Shown here: in pieces, positions 15,682 through 24,919 of the stretch
Numbering within the stretch: position 1 is the first letter of the stretch
Layout of the letters: the number at the start of each line of letters is the position of its first letter
DNA from: Micromonospora marina
GTDB lineage: Bacteria > Actinomycetota > Actinomycetes > Mycobacteriales > Micromonosporaceae
Direction: 5' to 3'
NCBI RefSeq assembly: GCF_900091565.1
Contig: NZ_FMCV01000027.1
Coordinates: forward strand, 1 to 64,000
Length of the DNA stretch: 64,000 nt
The notes under the pieces: generated by a model
What the model was told of the DNA's origin: nothing
What the model saw: the letters and a program-made list of their open reading frames with translations, nothing else
Database searches by the model: none
Translations under genes and position numbers: made by a program

Positions 15682-16907
15682 GCGGGAGCCTCCGTCGGGG
15701 TCGTGGCGGCGGGCGCGGCGGCGCCGGTGGCGGACGGTGCCGGCGCGGCGGCGGACAGCGCAGCCGGCAGGGCGGCGAGGAACGCGTCGGCCTGCGCCCC
15801 GGTGAGGATCAGCGGCGGGGCCAGCCGGACCACGTCCGGCTGCACCGGGTTGACCAGGAAACCCGCCTCGCGCAGCGCGGCCGTGGCCGCACCGGAGACC
15901 GGCTGGTCGAGCACGATGCCGAGCAGCAACCCGGCGCCGCGCACCTCCCGGACCAGCGGGTGCCCGAGCGCCTCGACGCCGCGCCGCAGCCGCTCGCCGA
16001 CGCGCTTGACGTGGTCGAGCAGGCCCTCGTGCGCGATCGTGGACACGACCGCGAGCGCGGCGGCGCAACTGACCGGGTTGCCGCCGAACGTGGTGCCGTG
16101 CGAGCCCGGGGTGAGCAGGTCGGCGGCCCGGCCGAAGGCCAGGCAGGCGCCCAGCGGCAGTCCGCCGCCGAGACCCTTGGCGAGCGTGATCACGTCCGGC
16201 TCGACGCCCTCGGCCTGGTGGGCGAACCAGTGGCCGGTCCGGCCGACGCCGGTCTGCACCTCGTCGAGCACCAGCAGCGCGCCGTGCGCGGCGGTGACCC
16301 GCCGGGCCGCGGCCAGGTAGCCGGGCGGCGCGACGACCACGCCGTTCTCGCCCTGGATCGGCTCGACGATCAGCATGGCGGTGTCGTCGGTGACCGCCGC
16401 GGCCAGCGCCTCGGCGTCGCCGAACGGCACGTGCGTCACGTCGCCGGGCAGCGGGCGGAACGGGTCGGCCTTGGCCGGCTGCCCGGTCAGCGCCAGCGCG
16501 CCCATGGTCCGGCCGTGGAAGCCGCCGTGAGTGGCGACCACGTGCCGGCGGCCGGTGAGCCGGGACAGCTTGAACGCGGCCTCGTTGGCCTCCGCGCCGG
16601 AATTGGCGAAGAACACCCGGCCCGGGCGGCCGGCCAGCGCGAGCAGCAGCTCGGCCAGCGCCACCGGCGGCTCGGCGACGAACAGGTTCGACACGTGCCC
16701 GAGCGTCGCCACCTGCCTGCTGACGGCGGCCACCACCGCCGGGTGGGCGTGACCGAGCGCGTTGACGGCGATGCCGCCGAGCAGGTCGACGTACTCCCGG
16801 CCGGTCTCGTCGACCACGACGGCGCCGGTGCCGGAGACGAGCGCCAGCGGCGGCGTGCCGTAATTGTCCATCATGGTGGCGTTCCACCGCTGCACCAGCG
16901 TGCTCAT
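15678..16907 (-). CDS. argD: Acetylornithine aminotransferase
   Basis: PLP enzyme converting N-acetylglutamate semialdehyde to N-acetylornithine. 409 residues of aminotransferase class III. FFANSGAEANEAAFKL at about 98-113 and LLVLDEVQTGVGRTG contain the PLP-binding Asp, and ITLAKGLGGG carries the Schiff-base Lys. The C-terminal 25 residues are a low-complexity Ala/Pro/Thr tail not needed by the fold. Overlaps argB and argF by 4 bp. Confidence 0.96.
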   Translation of the reverse strand: MSTLVQRWNATMMDNYGTPPLALVSGTGAVVVDETGREYVDLLGGIAVNALGHAHPAVVAAVSRQVATLGHVSNLFVAEPPVALAELLLALAGRPGRVFFANSGAEANEAAFKLSRLTGRRHVVATHGGFHGRTMGALALTGQPAKADPFRPLPGDVTHVPFGDAEALAAAVTDDTAMLIVEPIQGENGVVVAPPGYLAAARRVTAAHGALLVLDEVQTGVGRTGHWFAHQAEGVEPDVITLAKGLGGGLPLGACLAFGRAADLLTPGSHGTTFGGNPVSCAAALAVVSTIAHEGLLDHVKRVGERLRRGVEALGHPLVREVRGAGLLLGIVLDQPVSGAATAALREAGFLVNPVQPDVVRLAPPLILTGAQADAFLAALPAALSAAAPAPSATGAAAPAATTPTEAPA

Positions 16908-17791
16908 GACTCGACCACCATGGTTCCGAAGCCCTCCGACGTGAACACTTCAAGCAGCGTGGAGTGGGCGACCCGGCCGTCGACGACATGCGCGGCGGGC
17001 ACTTTCCCGCGCACCGCCCGCAGGCAGGCCTCCATCTTCGGGACCATGCCCGACTCCAGGGACGGCAGCAGCTTCGCCAGGTCGTCCGCGGTGATCTCGC
17101 TGACCAGACTGGACGTGTCGGGCCAGTCGGCGTACAGGCCGGGCACGTCGGTCAGCACGACCAGCTTGCGGGCGTCCAGCGCCACCGCGAGCGCGGCGGC
17201 GGCGGTGTCCGCGTTGAGGTTGTGCAGCACCCCGTCGGCATCAGGCGCGACAGTCGAGATGACCGGGATCCGGCCGGCAGCGATCAGGTCGGTGACCGCC
17301 GAGACGTTCACCGACTCCACGTCACCGACCTGGCCCACGTCGACCGCTTCCCCGTCCACGTACGCGGGGCGGCGCACGGCGGTGAACAGCCCGGCGTCCT
17401 CACCGGAGAGGCCGACCGCGTACGGGCCGTGCGCGTTGATCAGCCCGACCAGTTCCCGGCCGACCTGACCGACCAGGACCATCCGGACCACGTCCATCGC
17501 CTCCGGGGTGGTGACCCGCAGGCCACCCCGGAACTCGCTGGCGATGCCCAGGCGGCCGAGCATGGCGGAGATCTGCGGACCGCCGCCGTGCACCACCACC
17601 GGCTTCAGCCCGGCGTAGCGCAGGAACACCATGTCGGCGGCGAACGCCCGCTGGAGTTCGGGGTCGACCATGGCGTTGCCGCCGTACTTGACCACCACCG
17701 TGGCGCCGGAGAAACGGGCCAGCCAGGGCAGCGCCTCGATCAGCGTGGCGGCCTTGGCCTGGGCCCGGGTGAGGTCAGCGGAGAGGTTCAT
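16904..17791 (-). CDS. argB: Acetylglutamate kinase
   Basis: Phosphorylates N-acetylglutamate, normally the arginine-inhibited step. 295 residues of the amino-acid-kinase fold. VVKYGGNAMVD with the ATP-binding Lys is at about 33-43, VVHGGGPQIS at about 67-76, and the C-terminal KMEACLRAVRGKVPAAHVVD block fits arginine-sensitive forms. ATG 17791 uses a ribosome binding site (AAAGG) that belongs to the dispersed repeat at 17799-17846, which makes up nearly all of the gap to argJ. Confidence 0.97.
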   Translation of the reverse strand: MNLSADLTRAQAKAATLIEALPWLARFSGATVVVKYGGNAMVDPELQRAFAADMVFLRYAGLKPVVVHGGGPQISAMLGRLGIASEFRGGLRVTTPEAMDVVRMVLVGQVGRELVGLINAHGPYAVGLSGEDAGLFTAVRRPAYVDGEAVDVGQVGDVESVNVSAVTDLIAAGRIPVISTVAPDADGVLHNLNADTAAAALAVALDARKLVVLTDVPGLYADWPDTSSLVSEITADDLAKLLPSLESGMVPKMEACLRAVRGKVPAAHVVDGRVAHSTLLEVFTSEGFGTMVVES

Positions 17792-17798
17792 GCTGAGT

Positions 17799-17846
17799 CC
17801 GCCTTTCGTTCGCGACTGCGGGACTCCGCTTCGCTGCGTTCCTCGC
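17799..17846. repeat. Dispersed intergenic repeat, argJ-argB copy
   Basis: 48 nt that match 58982-59029 (upstream of carA) at 46 of 48 positions. On the minus strand its end, GCGAACGAAAGGCGG, supplies the AAAGG ribosome binding site of argB. No coding frame on either strand resembles a protein. Confidence 0.85.
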
Positions 17847-17848
17847 GC

Positions 17849-19021
17849 TCACGTGGAGTAGGCCGAGTTCTCGTGGACGTACGCGTGGGACAGGTCGTTG
17901 GTCCAGATGGTGGCCGCGTCGGCACCGGCGTGCAGGTCGATCCGGACCGTGACGCCGCGGCCGGTGAGGTCCACCTTGGCGCGGTCCTCGGCGGCGGCCC
18001 CGCCCCGGCACACCCAGACGCCGTTCACCGCGACGTCCACGCCGTCCGGCTCGAACACGGCGGCGGTGGTGCCGACCGCGGCGAGGATCCGGCCCCAGTT
18101 CGGGTCGTTGCCGAACAGCGCGGTCTTCACCAGGTTGTTGCGGGCCACCGTGCGGCCCACCTCGACCGCGTCGTCCTCGCTCGCCGCGCCGACCACCTCG
18201 ATCGCGACCTCCTTGGTCGCGCCCTCCGCGTCGGCCAAAAGCTGCCGGGCCAGGTCGTGGCAGGCGGCGGTGACCGCGGCGGTCAACTCCTCGGCGGTCG
18301 GCTCGATGCCGGAGGCGCCGCTGGCGAGCAGCAGCACCGTGTCGTTCGTCGACATGCAGCCGTCGGAGTCGACCCGGTCGAACGTGATCCGGGTGGCGGC
18401 GCGCAGCGCGGCGTCCAAGGCGTCCGGCCCGGCCACCGCGTCGGTGGTGAGCACGCAGAGCATGGTGGCCATGGCCGGGGCGAGCATGCCCGCGCCCTTG
18501 GCCATCCCGCCGACGCTCCAGCCCGTACCAGGCGCCACTGTCGTCTTGGGCCGGGTGTCGGTGGTCATGATCGCCTCGGCCGCCGCCGGGCCGCCGTCGC
18601 GGGACAGGCCGCGCACCGCCTCGCGTACGCCGGGAAGCAGCTTGTCCATCGGCAGCCGCTCGCCGATCAGGCCGGTCGAGCAGACCGCGACCTCGCCCGC
18701 GCCGACGATGAGCCGCGCGTTCGCCGCGGTGATCGCGGCGGCGGTGTGCTCGGCGGTGGCGTGGGTGTCCTGGAAGCCGGCCGGGCCGGTGCAGGCGTTC
18801 GCGCCGCCGGAGTTGAGCACCACGGCGCGCACGACGCCGCCGTACACGACCTGCTGGCTCCACAGCACCGGCGCGGCCTTGACCCGGTTGGCGGTGAACA
18901 CACCGGCGACGCCGGCGTCCGGACCGTCGTTGATGACGAGGGCGACGTCGGCGGCGCCGGAGGACTTCAGTCCGGCCGCTACACCTGCGGCGCGGAACCC
19001 ACGGGGGACGGTGACGCTCAC
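17849..19021 (-). CDS. argJ: Bifunctional ornithine acetyltransferase / N-acetylglutamate synthase
   Basis: Recycles the acetyl group from acetylornithine to glutamate and, in the bifunctional type, can also use acetyl-CoA. 390 residues. The self-cleavage motif reads KGAGMLAPAMATML at about 170-183, with the invariant ATML whose Thr becomes the nucleophile of the beta chain. SDGCMSTNDT and GNDPNWGRI are conserved blocks. Start GTG 19021 overlaps the argC stop by 4 bp; the upstream frame is unrelated. Confidence 0.96.
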   Translation of the reverse strand: MSVTVPRGFRAAGVAAGLKSSGAADVALVINDGPDAGVAGVFTANRVKAAPVLWSQQVVYGGVVRAVVLNSGGANACTGPAGFQDTHATAEHTAAAITAANARLIVGAGEVAVCSTGLIGERLPMDKLLPGVREAVRGLSRDGGPAAAEAIMTTDTRPKTTVAPGTGWSVGGMAKGAGMLAPAMATMLCVLTTDAVAGPDALDAALRAATRITFDRVDSDGCMSTNDTVLLLASGASGIEPTAEELTAAVTAACHDLARQLLADAEGATKEVAIEVVGAASEDDAVEVGRTVARNNLVKTALFGNDPNWGRILAAVGTTAAVFEPDGVDVAVNGVWVCRGGAAAEDRAKVDLTGRGVTVRIDLHAGADAATIWTNDLSHAYVHENSAYST

Positions 19022-20019
19022 GGGGCCACTCCAAACACGGACAAACCGGTGGTCTCCGGGAGACCCACCATCAGGTTGGCGTTCTGCACCGCCTGGCCGG
19101 CCGCGCCCTTGCCCAGGTTGTCGATCGCGCTGACCACGATCACCCGGCCCGAGTCGGCGTCCACAGTCGCCTGGAGGTGGCAGGAGTTCGAGCCGGTGGT
19201 GGCGGCGGTGTGCGGCCACGCCCCCTCGGGCAGCACGTGCACGAACGGCGCGTCGGCGTACGCGGCGGCCAGCACCGCGCGCGGGTCGGCGTCGCCGGTG
19301 GGCGCCGCGGTGACGGTGGCCAGGATCCCCCGGGGCATCGGCGCGAGCACCGGGGTGAAGGACAGGCCGGTCGCGCCGGTGGCCTGCCTGATCTCCGGTA
19401 CGTGCTGGTGCGCCCCCACCTTGTAGGGCGACAGGTCGCCCATCACCTCGCTGCCGAGCAGGTGGGCCTTGGCGGCCCGGCCCGCGCCGGAGGTGCCGGA
19501 GGCGGCGACCACCACCACGTCGTCGGGACGTACCGCGCCTGCGGCGATCAGCGGGGCCAGCGCGAGCGTGGTCGCCACGGCGTAGCAGCCGGTGCTGGCC
19601 ACCCGCGACGCGGCGGCGATCTCGGCCCGCCGGCCGGGCAGCTCGGGCAGCCCGTAGGTCCAGGCGCCGGCGTGCTCCCCGCCGTAGTAGCGAGCCCAGG
19701 CGGCGGCGTCGCGCAGCCGGTGGTCCGCGCCCAGGTCGACCACCTTGACCGTGCCGGGCAGCGCCGCGGCGAGCGCCGCGGACTGCCCGTGCGGCAGGGC
19801 CAGGAAGACCAGGTCCGCGTCGGCCAGGGTCGCCGGCTCGGTCGCGGCGAAGACGAGGTCCAGGCCGGCGAGGTGCGGGTGTACGGCGGCGACGGGCTGA
19901 CCGGCCTGGCTGTGCGCGGTGGCGGCGATCAGCTCGAACTCGGGGTGACCGGCGAGCAGGCGCAGCAGTTCGCCCCCGGCGTATCCACTCGCCCCGGCAA
20001 CAGCAACCCGAATGCCCAT
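19018..20019 (-). CDS. argC: N-acetyl-gamma-glutamyl-phosphate reductase
   Basis: NADPH-dependent reductase, third step of arginine synthesis. 333 residues. The dinucleotide-binding loop GASGYAGGELLR is near 9-20 and the active-site Cys lies in STGCYAVAT at about 140-148. ATG 20019 is preferred over GTG 20025 because GGAGG (20029-20025) ends 5 nt before the ATG but touches the GTG. It is the first gene of the argCJBDFRGH operon. Confidence 0.96.
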   Translation of the reverse strand: MGIRVAVAGASGYAGGELLRLLAGHPEFELIAATAHSQAGQPVAAVHPHLAGLDLVFAATEPATLADADLVFLALPHGQSAALAAALPGTVKVVDLGADHRLRDAAAWARYYGGEHAGAWTYGLPELPGRRAEIAAASRVASTGCYAVATTLALAPLIAAGAVRPDDVVVVAASGTSGAGRAAKAHLLGSEVMGDLSPYKVGAHQHVPEIRQATGATGLSFTPVLAPMPRGILATVTAAPTGDADPRAVLAAAYADAPFVHVLPEGAWPHTAATTGSNSCHLQATVDADSGRVIVVSAIDNLGKGAAGQAVQNANLMVGLPETTGLSVFGVAP

Positions 20020-20029
20020 ACCCACCTCC

Positions 20030-20076
20030 GCATGACTATGCAGAGGAGGTTACCCGTTGCGACCATGTCGCCGCAA
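20030..20076 (-). promoter_or_regulatory. argC operon promoter with ARG-box-like palindrome
   Basis: Minus strand -35 TTGCGG (20076-20071), 18-bp spacer, -10 TAACCT (20052-20047). Directly downstream, at the expected +1 and just before the argC ribosome binding site, is the palindrome GCAT-AGTC-ATGC (20041-20030), like the TGCAT/ATGCA half-sites of actinobacterial ARG boxes. More ATGC/GCAT units lie further upstream at 20087-20105. Confidence 0.6.
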
Positions 20077-20141
20077 GGTCATACGGCGCATCGCATAGGC
20101 ATGAGACGGCGTTCACCCGGCCGCCCGCGCGCGTGCCGGGT

Positions 20142-20191
20142 GTTAAGAGGGGCCCCCTCCTCTACCTGAGGCGTTAAGAGGGGGCCCCTTC
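20142..20191. repeat. GTTAAGAGGGGCCCC tandem repeat behind pheT
   Basis: Two units begin GTTAAGAGG at 20142 and 20173 (31-bp period), each holding a G4-5C4-5 palindrome. The array ends 2 nt behind the pheT stop. It can fold as one or two hairpins and could act as the pheST terminator. I remember very similar repeats as widespread in Micromonosporaceae genomes; this needs a search. Confidence 0.7.
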
Positions 20192-20193
20192 TT

Positions 20194-22746
20194 TCAGGCG
20201 CCGCGCAGGGTGGCGCCGAAACGCTCGGCGGCCACCGCCACCGCCGCGTCGCGCGCGGCCACCGCCTCCTCGCCCGCGAGGGTCCGGTCCGGGGCGCGGA
20301 ACGTCAGCTTGTACGCCAGCGACTTGCGCCCCTCGCCGAGCTGCTCGGAGGTGTAGACGTCGAACAACCGGACGTCCTCCAGCAGCGCGCCCGCACCCTC
20401 GACCAGCGCGGCCCGCACCTCGGCCGCCGGCACCGACTCGTCCACCACCAGCGCCACGTCGATCAGGGCCGGCGGGAACGTGGAGATGGTCGGGCCGGCC
20501 GCCAGCGGGGCGGCCGGCAGCGCGTCCAGGTCCAGTTCCATCGCGCTGGTACGCCGGGGCAGCTCCAGCGCGGCCAGCACAGCCGGGTGCAGCTCACCGG
20601 CGTGACCGACGACCACGTCGTCCACCACCAGTTCGGCGCAGCGGCCCGGGTGCCAGGGCGCCCGCTCACCGGCCCGTACCGTCACCCGGTCGGCGGGGAT
20701 CCCGGCGGCGTCGAGCACCGCCCGGCCCGCCTCGACCGCGTCGGCCCAGCCGGCCGTGCGGCCCGCGCCCCACCAGCCGGCCGGCTCGATCTCACCGGTG
20801 AGCGCCACCGCGACGTGCCGGGGCTGGACGGGCACCACCGCGTCGGCGGCGGCGAACTCCTCGTCGGTCGGCCGTCGGTCCACGCCCATCGCGGGCGGGG
20901 CGCCGGCGCCGGGACGCGGGTGGAAGACGGTGCCGATCTCGTAGATCGCCACGTCCCGCTGGCCCCGGCCGACGTTGCGCTTGACGATGCCGAGCAGCGG
21001 GCCGAGCAGCGTGGTGCGCAGCAGCGGCTCCTCCTCCGACAGCGGGTTCGCCAGCCGTACCGCGGGACGGCGCGGGTCGTCGGCGGGCAGGCCGAGCTGG
21101 TCGACCAGCTCCGGCGCGACGAACGGCTGCGCCAGCACCTCGACGTAGCCGCGCTCGGCGAGGGAACGGGCGACCGCCCGGCGGCGCTGCTGCTGCCAGG
21201 TCAGGCCCCGGCCGGGCGGCGCGGTGGGCAGCACCGACGGCACGCGGTCGTAACCGTCGAGGCGTACCACCTCCTCCACCAGGTCGGCCGGGTCGGTCAG
21301 GTCGGGCCGCCAGCTCGGCGGCGTCACGGTCAGCACGTCGCCGGCGCCGACCCCGGCGGCCGTGCCCACCGTGCCCGGGTCCTCGGCGAGCCGGTCGGCG
21401 CCCCGCGTCACAGTGCAGCCGACCTGCTCCAGCAGCTCCACCACCCGGTCCGGCGAGTACGTCACGCCGACCCGGCGCGACGGCAGGTCCACCGGCAACG
21501 TCACAGGCGTACGCGGCGCGACGTGGTCGATGTCCAGCACCTCCTCGCCGGTGGTGCCGCCGGCGAGGTCGGTGAGCAGCCGGACCGCCTTGTCCAGCGC
21601 GACGAGCGGCAGCGCCGGGTCCACGCCCCGCTCCCACCGCTTCGCGGCCTCGCTGAACAGCTTGTGCCGCCGCGCGGTACGGCCGACGGTGGCCGGATCC
21701 CAGTGGGCCGCCTCGAACAGCACGTTCGTGGTGGAGGCGAGCACCTCGCTCGTCTCGCCGCCCATCACCGCCGCCAGCGAGATCGGGCCCGTGTCGTCGC
21801 AGATCACCAGATCCTCGGCGGACAGGGTGCGGCTGACCCCGTCCAGTGTGGTCAGCTTCTCCCCCGCCTCGGCGCGGCGCACCACGAGCGCCCCGGCGAT
21901 CCGGTCCGCGTCGAAGGCGTGCATCGGCTGACCGAGTTCGAGCATCAGGTAGTTGGTGATGTCGACGGCGAGCGAGATGCTGCGTACCCCGGCCACGGTG
22001 AGGCGCTGCCGCAGCCACCCGGGCGTCTCCACGGTCGGGTCGACGCCGCGCACCATCCGCGCCGCGAACCGGTCGCAGCCGACCGGGTCACGGACCTCCA
22101 CCGGGTACGCCGGCTCGGCGGTCGCGCCGGGCGCGGGCGCGTCGGCCGGGTCGCGGAACGGCACCCCGAGCGCGTGCGACAGCTCCCGGGCGATGCCCCG
22201 CACGCTCAGCGCGTACCCCCGGTCCGGGGTGATCTCCATCTCGACCACGACGTCGTCCAGGCCGACGACGGGCCGGGCGTCGTCGCCGGGCTGGGCCTTG
22301 ACGTCCTCGGGCAGCACGACGATGCCCGAGTGGTCGTCGCCCAGCCCCAGCTCCTGCGCCGAGCAGATCATGCCGTGGGAGTTGCGCCCGTACGTCTTGC
22401 GCGCGCCGATGGCGAAGCCGCCGGGCAGCACGCCCCCGGGGAGGATCACCACGACCTTGTCGCCCACGGCGAAGTTGCGCGCCCCGCAGACGATCTCCTG
22501 CGGCTCACCGGTGCCGTTCGCGGCGCCGACGTCCACCCGGCAGAAGCGGATCGGCTTCTTGAAGCCGGTCAGCTCCTCGATCTCCAGGACCTCGCCGACG
22601 ACCAGCGGGCCGGTGACCGACTCGCGCAGGTCCACCACGGACTCCACCTCGATGCCGAGGTCGACCAGCGCCTGCTCCAGGTCGCCGGTGGGCAGGTCGG
22701 CCGGCAGGTCGACGTACTCCCGCAGCCAACTGACAGAGACTCGCAT
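20194..22746 (-). CDS. pheT: Phenylalanyl-tRNA synthetase beta subunit
   Basis: 850 residues. N-terminal EMAP-like tRNA-binding domain at about 40-155 (GARNFAVGDKVVVILPGGVL pattern), B3/B4 editing domain at about 210-390, B5 domain at about 415-500, a catalytic-like core, and a C-terminal FDX-ACB anticodon-binding domain from about 755 (STFPPALIDVALVVDE). It forms the alpha2-beta2 enzyme with PheS, whose gene ends 26 nt upstream. Confidence 0.97.
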   Translation of the reverse strand: MRVSVSWLREYVDLPADLPTGDLEQALVDLGIEVESVVDLRESVTGPLVVGEVLEIEELTGFKKPIRFCRVDVGAANGTGEPQEIVCGARNFAVGDKVVVILPGGVLPGGFAIGARKTYGRNSHGMICSAQELGLGDDHSGIVVLPEDVKAQPGDDARPVVGLDDVVVEMEITPDRGYALSVRGIARELSHALGVPFRDPADAPAPGATAEPAYPVEVRDPVGCDRFAARMVRGVDPTVETPGWLRQRLTVAGVRSISLAVDITNYLMLELGQPMHAFDADRIAGALVVRRAEAGEKLTTLDGVSRTLSAEDLVICDDTGPISLAAVMGGETSEVLASTTNVLFEAAHWDPATVGRTARRHKLFSEAAKRWERGVDPALPLVALDKAVRLLTDLAGGTTGEEVLDIDHVAPRTPVTLPVDLPSRRVGVTYSPDRVVELLEQVGCTVTRGADRLAEDPGTVGTAAGVGAGDVLTVTPPSWRPDLTDPADLVEEVVRLDGYDRVPSVLPTAPPGRGLTWQQQRRRAVARSLAERGYVEVLAQPFVAPELVDQLGLPADDPRRPAVRLANPLSEEEPLLRTTLLGPLLGIVKRNVGRGQRDVAIYEIGTVFHPRPGAGAPPAMGVDRRPTDEEFAAADAVVPVQPRHVAVALTGEIEPAGWWGAGRTAGWADAVEAGRAVLDAAGIPADRVTVRAGERAPWHPGRCAELVVDDVVVGHAGELHPAVLAALELPRRTSAMELDLDALPAAPLAAGPTISTFPPALIDVALVVDESVPAAEVRAALVEGAGALLEDVRLFDVYTSEQLGEGRKSLAYKLTFRAPDRTLAGEEAVAARDAAVAVAAERFGATLRGA

Positions 22747-22772
22747 GACTGTTAAACCACCGTTCCCGTAGC

Positions 22773-23834
22773 TCAGGCGCCGAACACGCGGGTGAACCGC
22801 ACGTCGCCCTCGGCCATGTCCCGCATGTCACTGACGCCGTGCCGGACCATCACGGTCCGGTCGATGCCCATGCCGAACGCGAATCCGGAGTAGACCTCCG
22901 GGTCGATGCCGCAGGCGCGCAGCACCCGCGGGTTGACCATGCCGCAGCCGCCCCACTCGACCCACTGCGGACCGTCCCGGTGCTCCGGGAACCAGACGTC
23001 GAACTCCGCCGACGGCTCGGTGAACGGGAAGTAGTGCGGCCGCCAGCGCGTCTTCGCGCCCTCGCCGAACATGGCCCGGGCGAAGTGGTCGAGCGTGCCG
23101 CGCAGGTGCGCCATGGTGATGCCCTTGTCCACCACCAGGCCCTCGACCTGATGGAACACCGGCGCGTGGGTGGCGTCCAGCTCGTCGGTGCGGTAGACCC
23201 GGCCCGGCACCACCACGTAGATCGGCGGCTTGCGGCTGAGCATGGTGCGCGCCTGCACCGGCGACGTGTGCGTGCGCAGCACGAGGCCCGACCCTTCGGG
23301 TGCGATGTGGAACGTGTCCATCAGGCCGCGCGCCGGGTGGTCGGCCGGGATGTTCAGCGCGTCGAAGTTGGTCCACTCCAGCTCGACCTCGGGGCCCTCG
23401 GCCACCTCGTAGCCCATGCCGATGAACAGGTCGCTGATCTGCTCCATCAGCACGCTCAGCGGGTGGCGGGCGCCGCGCGGCCGGCGGTCGTACGGCAGGG
23501 TCACGTCGACCCGCTCCTCGACCAGCACCCGCGCGGCCCGTTCCCGGTCCAGGATCTCCTGCCGGGCGGCGTACGCGGACTCGATGGCCCGGCGGGACTC
23601 GTTGACCCGCTTACCGGCGTCGGCCTTCGCGGCCGGCGGCAGCGCGCCGATCTCCCGGCGGGCCAGCGACACCGGGGACCGGTCACCGAGGTGCGCGGGG
23701 CGCAGCGCGGCGAGCGCGTCCGGGTCGGCGGCCCCGGCGAACGCCTTCTCGGCGTCTGCCACGGCCCCGGCCAGGGCGTCCGGGTCGAGCAGGGCGACCT
23801 GCTTCGGGTCGTACGGATCGTTGCGGTAGCTCAT
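22773..23834 (-). CDS. pheS: Phenylalanyl-tRNA synthetase alpha subunit
   Basis: 353 residues, class II synthetase core. Motif 2 lies around FHQVEGLVVDKG and motif 3 around GFAFGMGIDRTVM near 325-337. The N-terminal helical arm covers about 1-95. ATG 23834 is chosen because SYRNDPYDPKQ is a conserved start in relatives; GAGGGAG is 12 nt away, which is long. A possible -10 TAGACT is at 23892-23887, so pheST may have a promoter of its own behind the trmH terminator. Confidence 0.96.
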   Translation of the reverse strand: MSYRNDPYDPKQVALLDPDALAGAVADAEKAFAGAADPDALAALRPAHLGDRSPVSLARREIGALPPAAKADAGKRVNESRRAIESAYAARQEILDRERAARVLVEERVDVTLPYDRRPRGARHPLSVLMEQISDLFIGMGYEVAEGPEVELEWTNFDALNIPADHPARGLMDTFHIAPEGSGLVLRTHTSPVQARTMLSRKPPIYVVVPGRVYRTDELDATHAPVFHQVEGLVVDKGITMAHLRGTLDHFARAMFGEGAKTRWRPHYFPFTEPSAEFDVWFPEHRDGPQWVEWGGCGMVNPRVLRACGIDPEVYSGFAFGMGIDRTVMVRHGVSDMRDMAEGDVRFTRVFGA

Positions 23835-23957
23835 GGTGAACGGGCACTCCCTCACGGCGGCGCCGACCCTCGCGGGTGGCTAGGCGAGTCTACGGACGCG
23901 CGGCTTCGCCGCAGCCCGCCGGTGGGAAGTCGTGCAGGGGGAAGGGTCAGGCCCGCC

Positions 23958-23977
23958 GCCCGCCGACACCGGCGGGC
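23958..23977 (-). terminator. Hairpin behind trmH
   Basis: Perfect 8-bp GCCCGCCG/CGGCGGGC stem with a 4-nt loop, 25 nt behind the trmH stop. There is no U tract. Confidence 0.5.
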
Positions 23978-24002
23978 TGGCTAAACGAACGCCGTGGCGC
24001 GT

Positions 24003-24887
24003 TCATGACGAGGCGGACTCCCCTGCATTCTCTCGCGTGCCCCGGGAGGCACGCAGTGCTCTGGCAGAAGAATACAGGCAGACGGCCGCCGCCGCAGCCA
24101 GATTCAGGCTCTCCGCGCGCCCGTGCAGCGGCACCCGGACCCGGGCGTCGGCGGCGCCGGTCAGCTCCTCGGGCAGGCCGTGCGCCTCCGAGCCGAACAG
24201 CCACGCGGTGGGTACGGCCAGCCGGCCCGCGTCGGCGAGGTCGTCCAGGTCGCTGTCGCCGTACCCGGTGGTGGCGAAGACGGTGAGGCCGGCGGTCCGC
24301 AGCGCCTCGACGGCGGCGAGCGGGTCGGCGGCGCGCACCACGTCGACGTGGAAGAGGCTGCCGGCGGAGGCCCGCACGCACTTGCCGTTGTAGGGGTCGA
24401 CCGCCTCCCCGGCGAAGACCACAGCGCCCGCGCCCGCCGCGTCGGCGGTGCGCAGCACGGTGCCGGCGTTACCCGGGTCGCGGATCCCGGCGAGCACCGC
24501 CACCAGTCGCGGCCCGCGCGCCACGGCCTGTTCCAGGGGTACGTCGAGGTGCCGGCACACCGCAACCAGCCCCTGCGGGGCGACGGTCTCGGTGAGCGCG
24601 GCGAGCGCGGCGTCCGTCACCTCGGAGACCGGCACGTCGGCCCGGGCGGCCGCGGCGGCGAGGTCGGCGTACCGGTCGAGTGCCGCCGGGGTGCCGAACA
24701 GCTCGACCACCGTGCCGGCGCGGGCGAGCGCCTCCCGGACCGCCTGCGGCCCCTCGGCCAGGAACCGGCCGGTCTGGTCGCGGTCGCGGCGGCGCTGCAG
24801 CCGGCGGGCGGCCACGATCCTCGGGGTACGCGGGGTGAACGGTCCGGGATCGGCGTCGAGGCGCCTCCCCTGCCACGGTGAGTGCAT
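24003..24887 (-). CDS. TrmH/SpoU-family RNA 2'-O-methyltransferase
   Basis: 294 residues. SPOUT-class enzyme methylating 2'-OH of tRNA or 23S rRNA. An N-terminal substrate-binding domain covers about 20-125. The SAM-knot motifs are RDPGNAGTVLRTADAAGA at about 135-152, WLFGSEAHGLP at about 228-238 and VPLHGRAESLNLAAAAAVCL at about 252-271. It lies between rplT and pheS as in many actinobacteria, which suggests a ribosomal or tRNA target. ATG 24887 follows GAGGCG. Confidence 0.92.
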   Translation of the reverse strand: MHSPWQGRRLDADPGPFTPRTPRIVAARRLQRRRDRDQTGRFLAEGPQAVREALARAGTVVELFGTPAALDRYADLAAAAARADVPVSEVTDAALAALTETVAPQGLVAVCRHLDVPLEQAVARGPRLVAVLAGIRDPGNAGTVLRTADAAGAGAVVFAGEAVDPYNGKCVRASAGSLFHVDVVRAADPLAAVEALRTAGLTVFATTGYGDSDLDDLADAGRLAVPTAWLFGSEAHGLPEELTGAADARVRVPLHGRAESLNLAAAAAVCLYSSARALRASRGTRENAGESASS

Positions 24888-24919
24888 GGGAGACGCCTCG
24901 ATCTGCCGTACGGGGTGGG

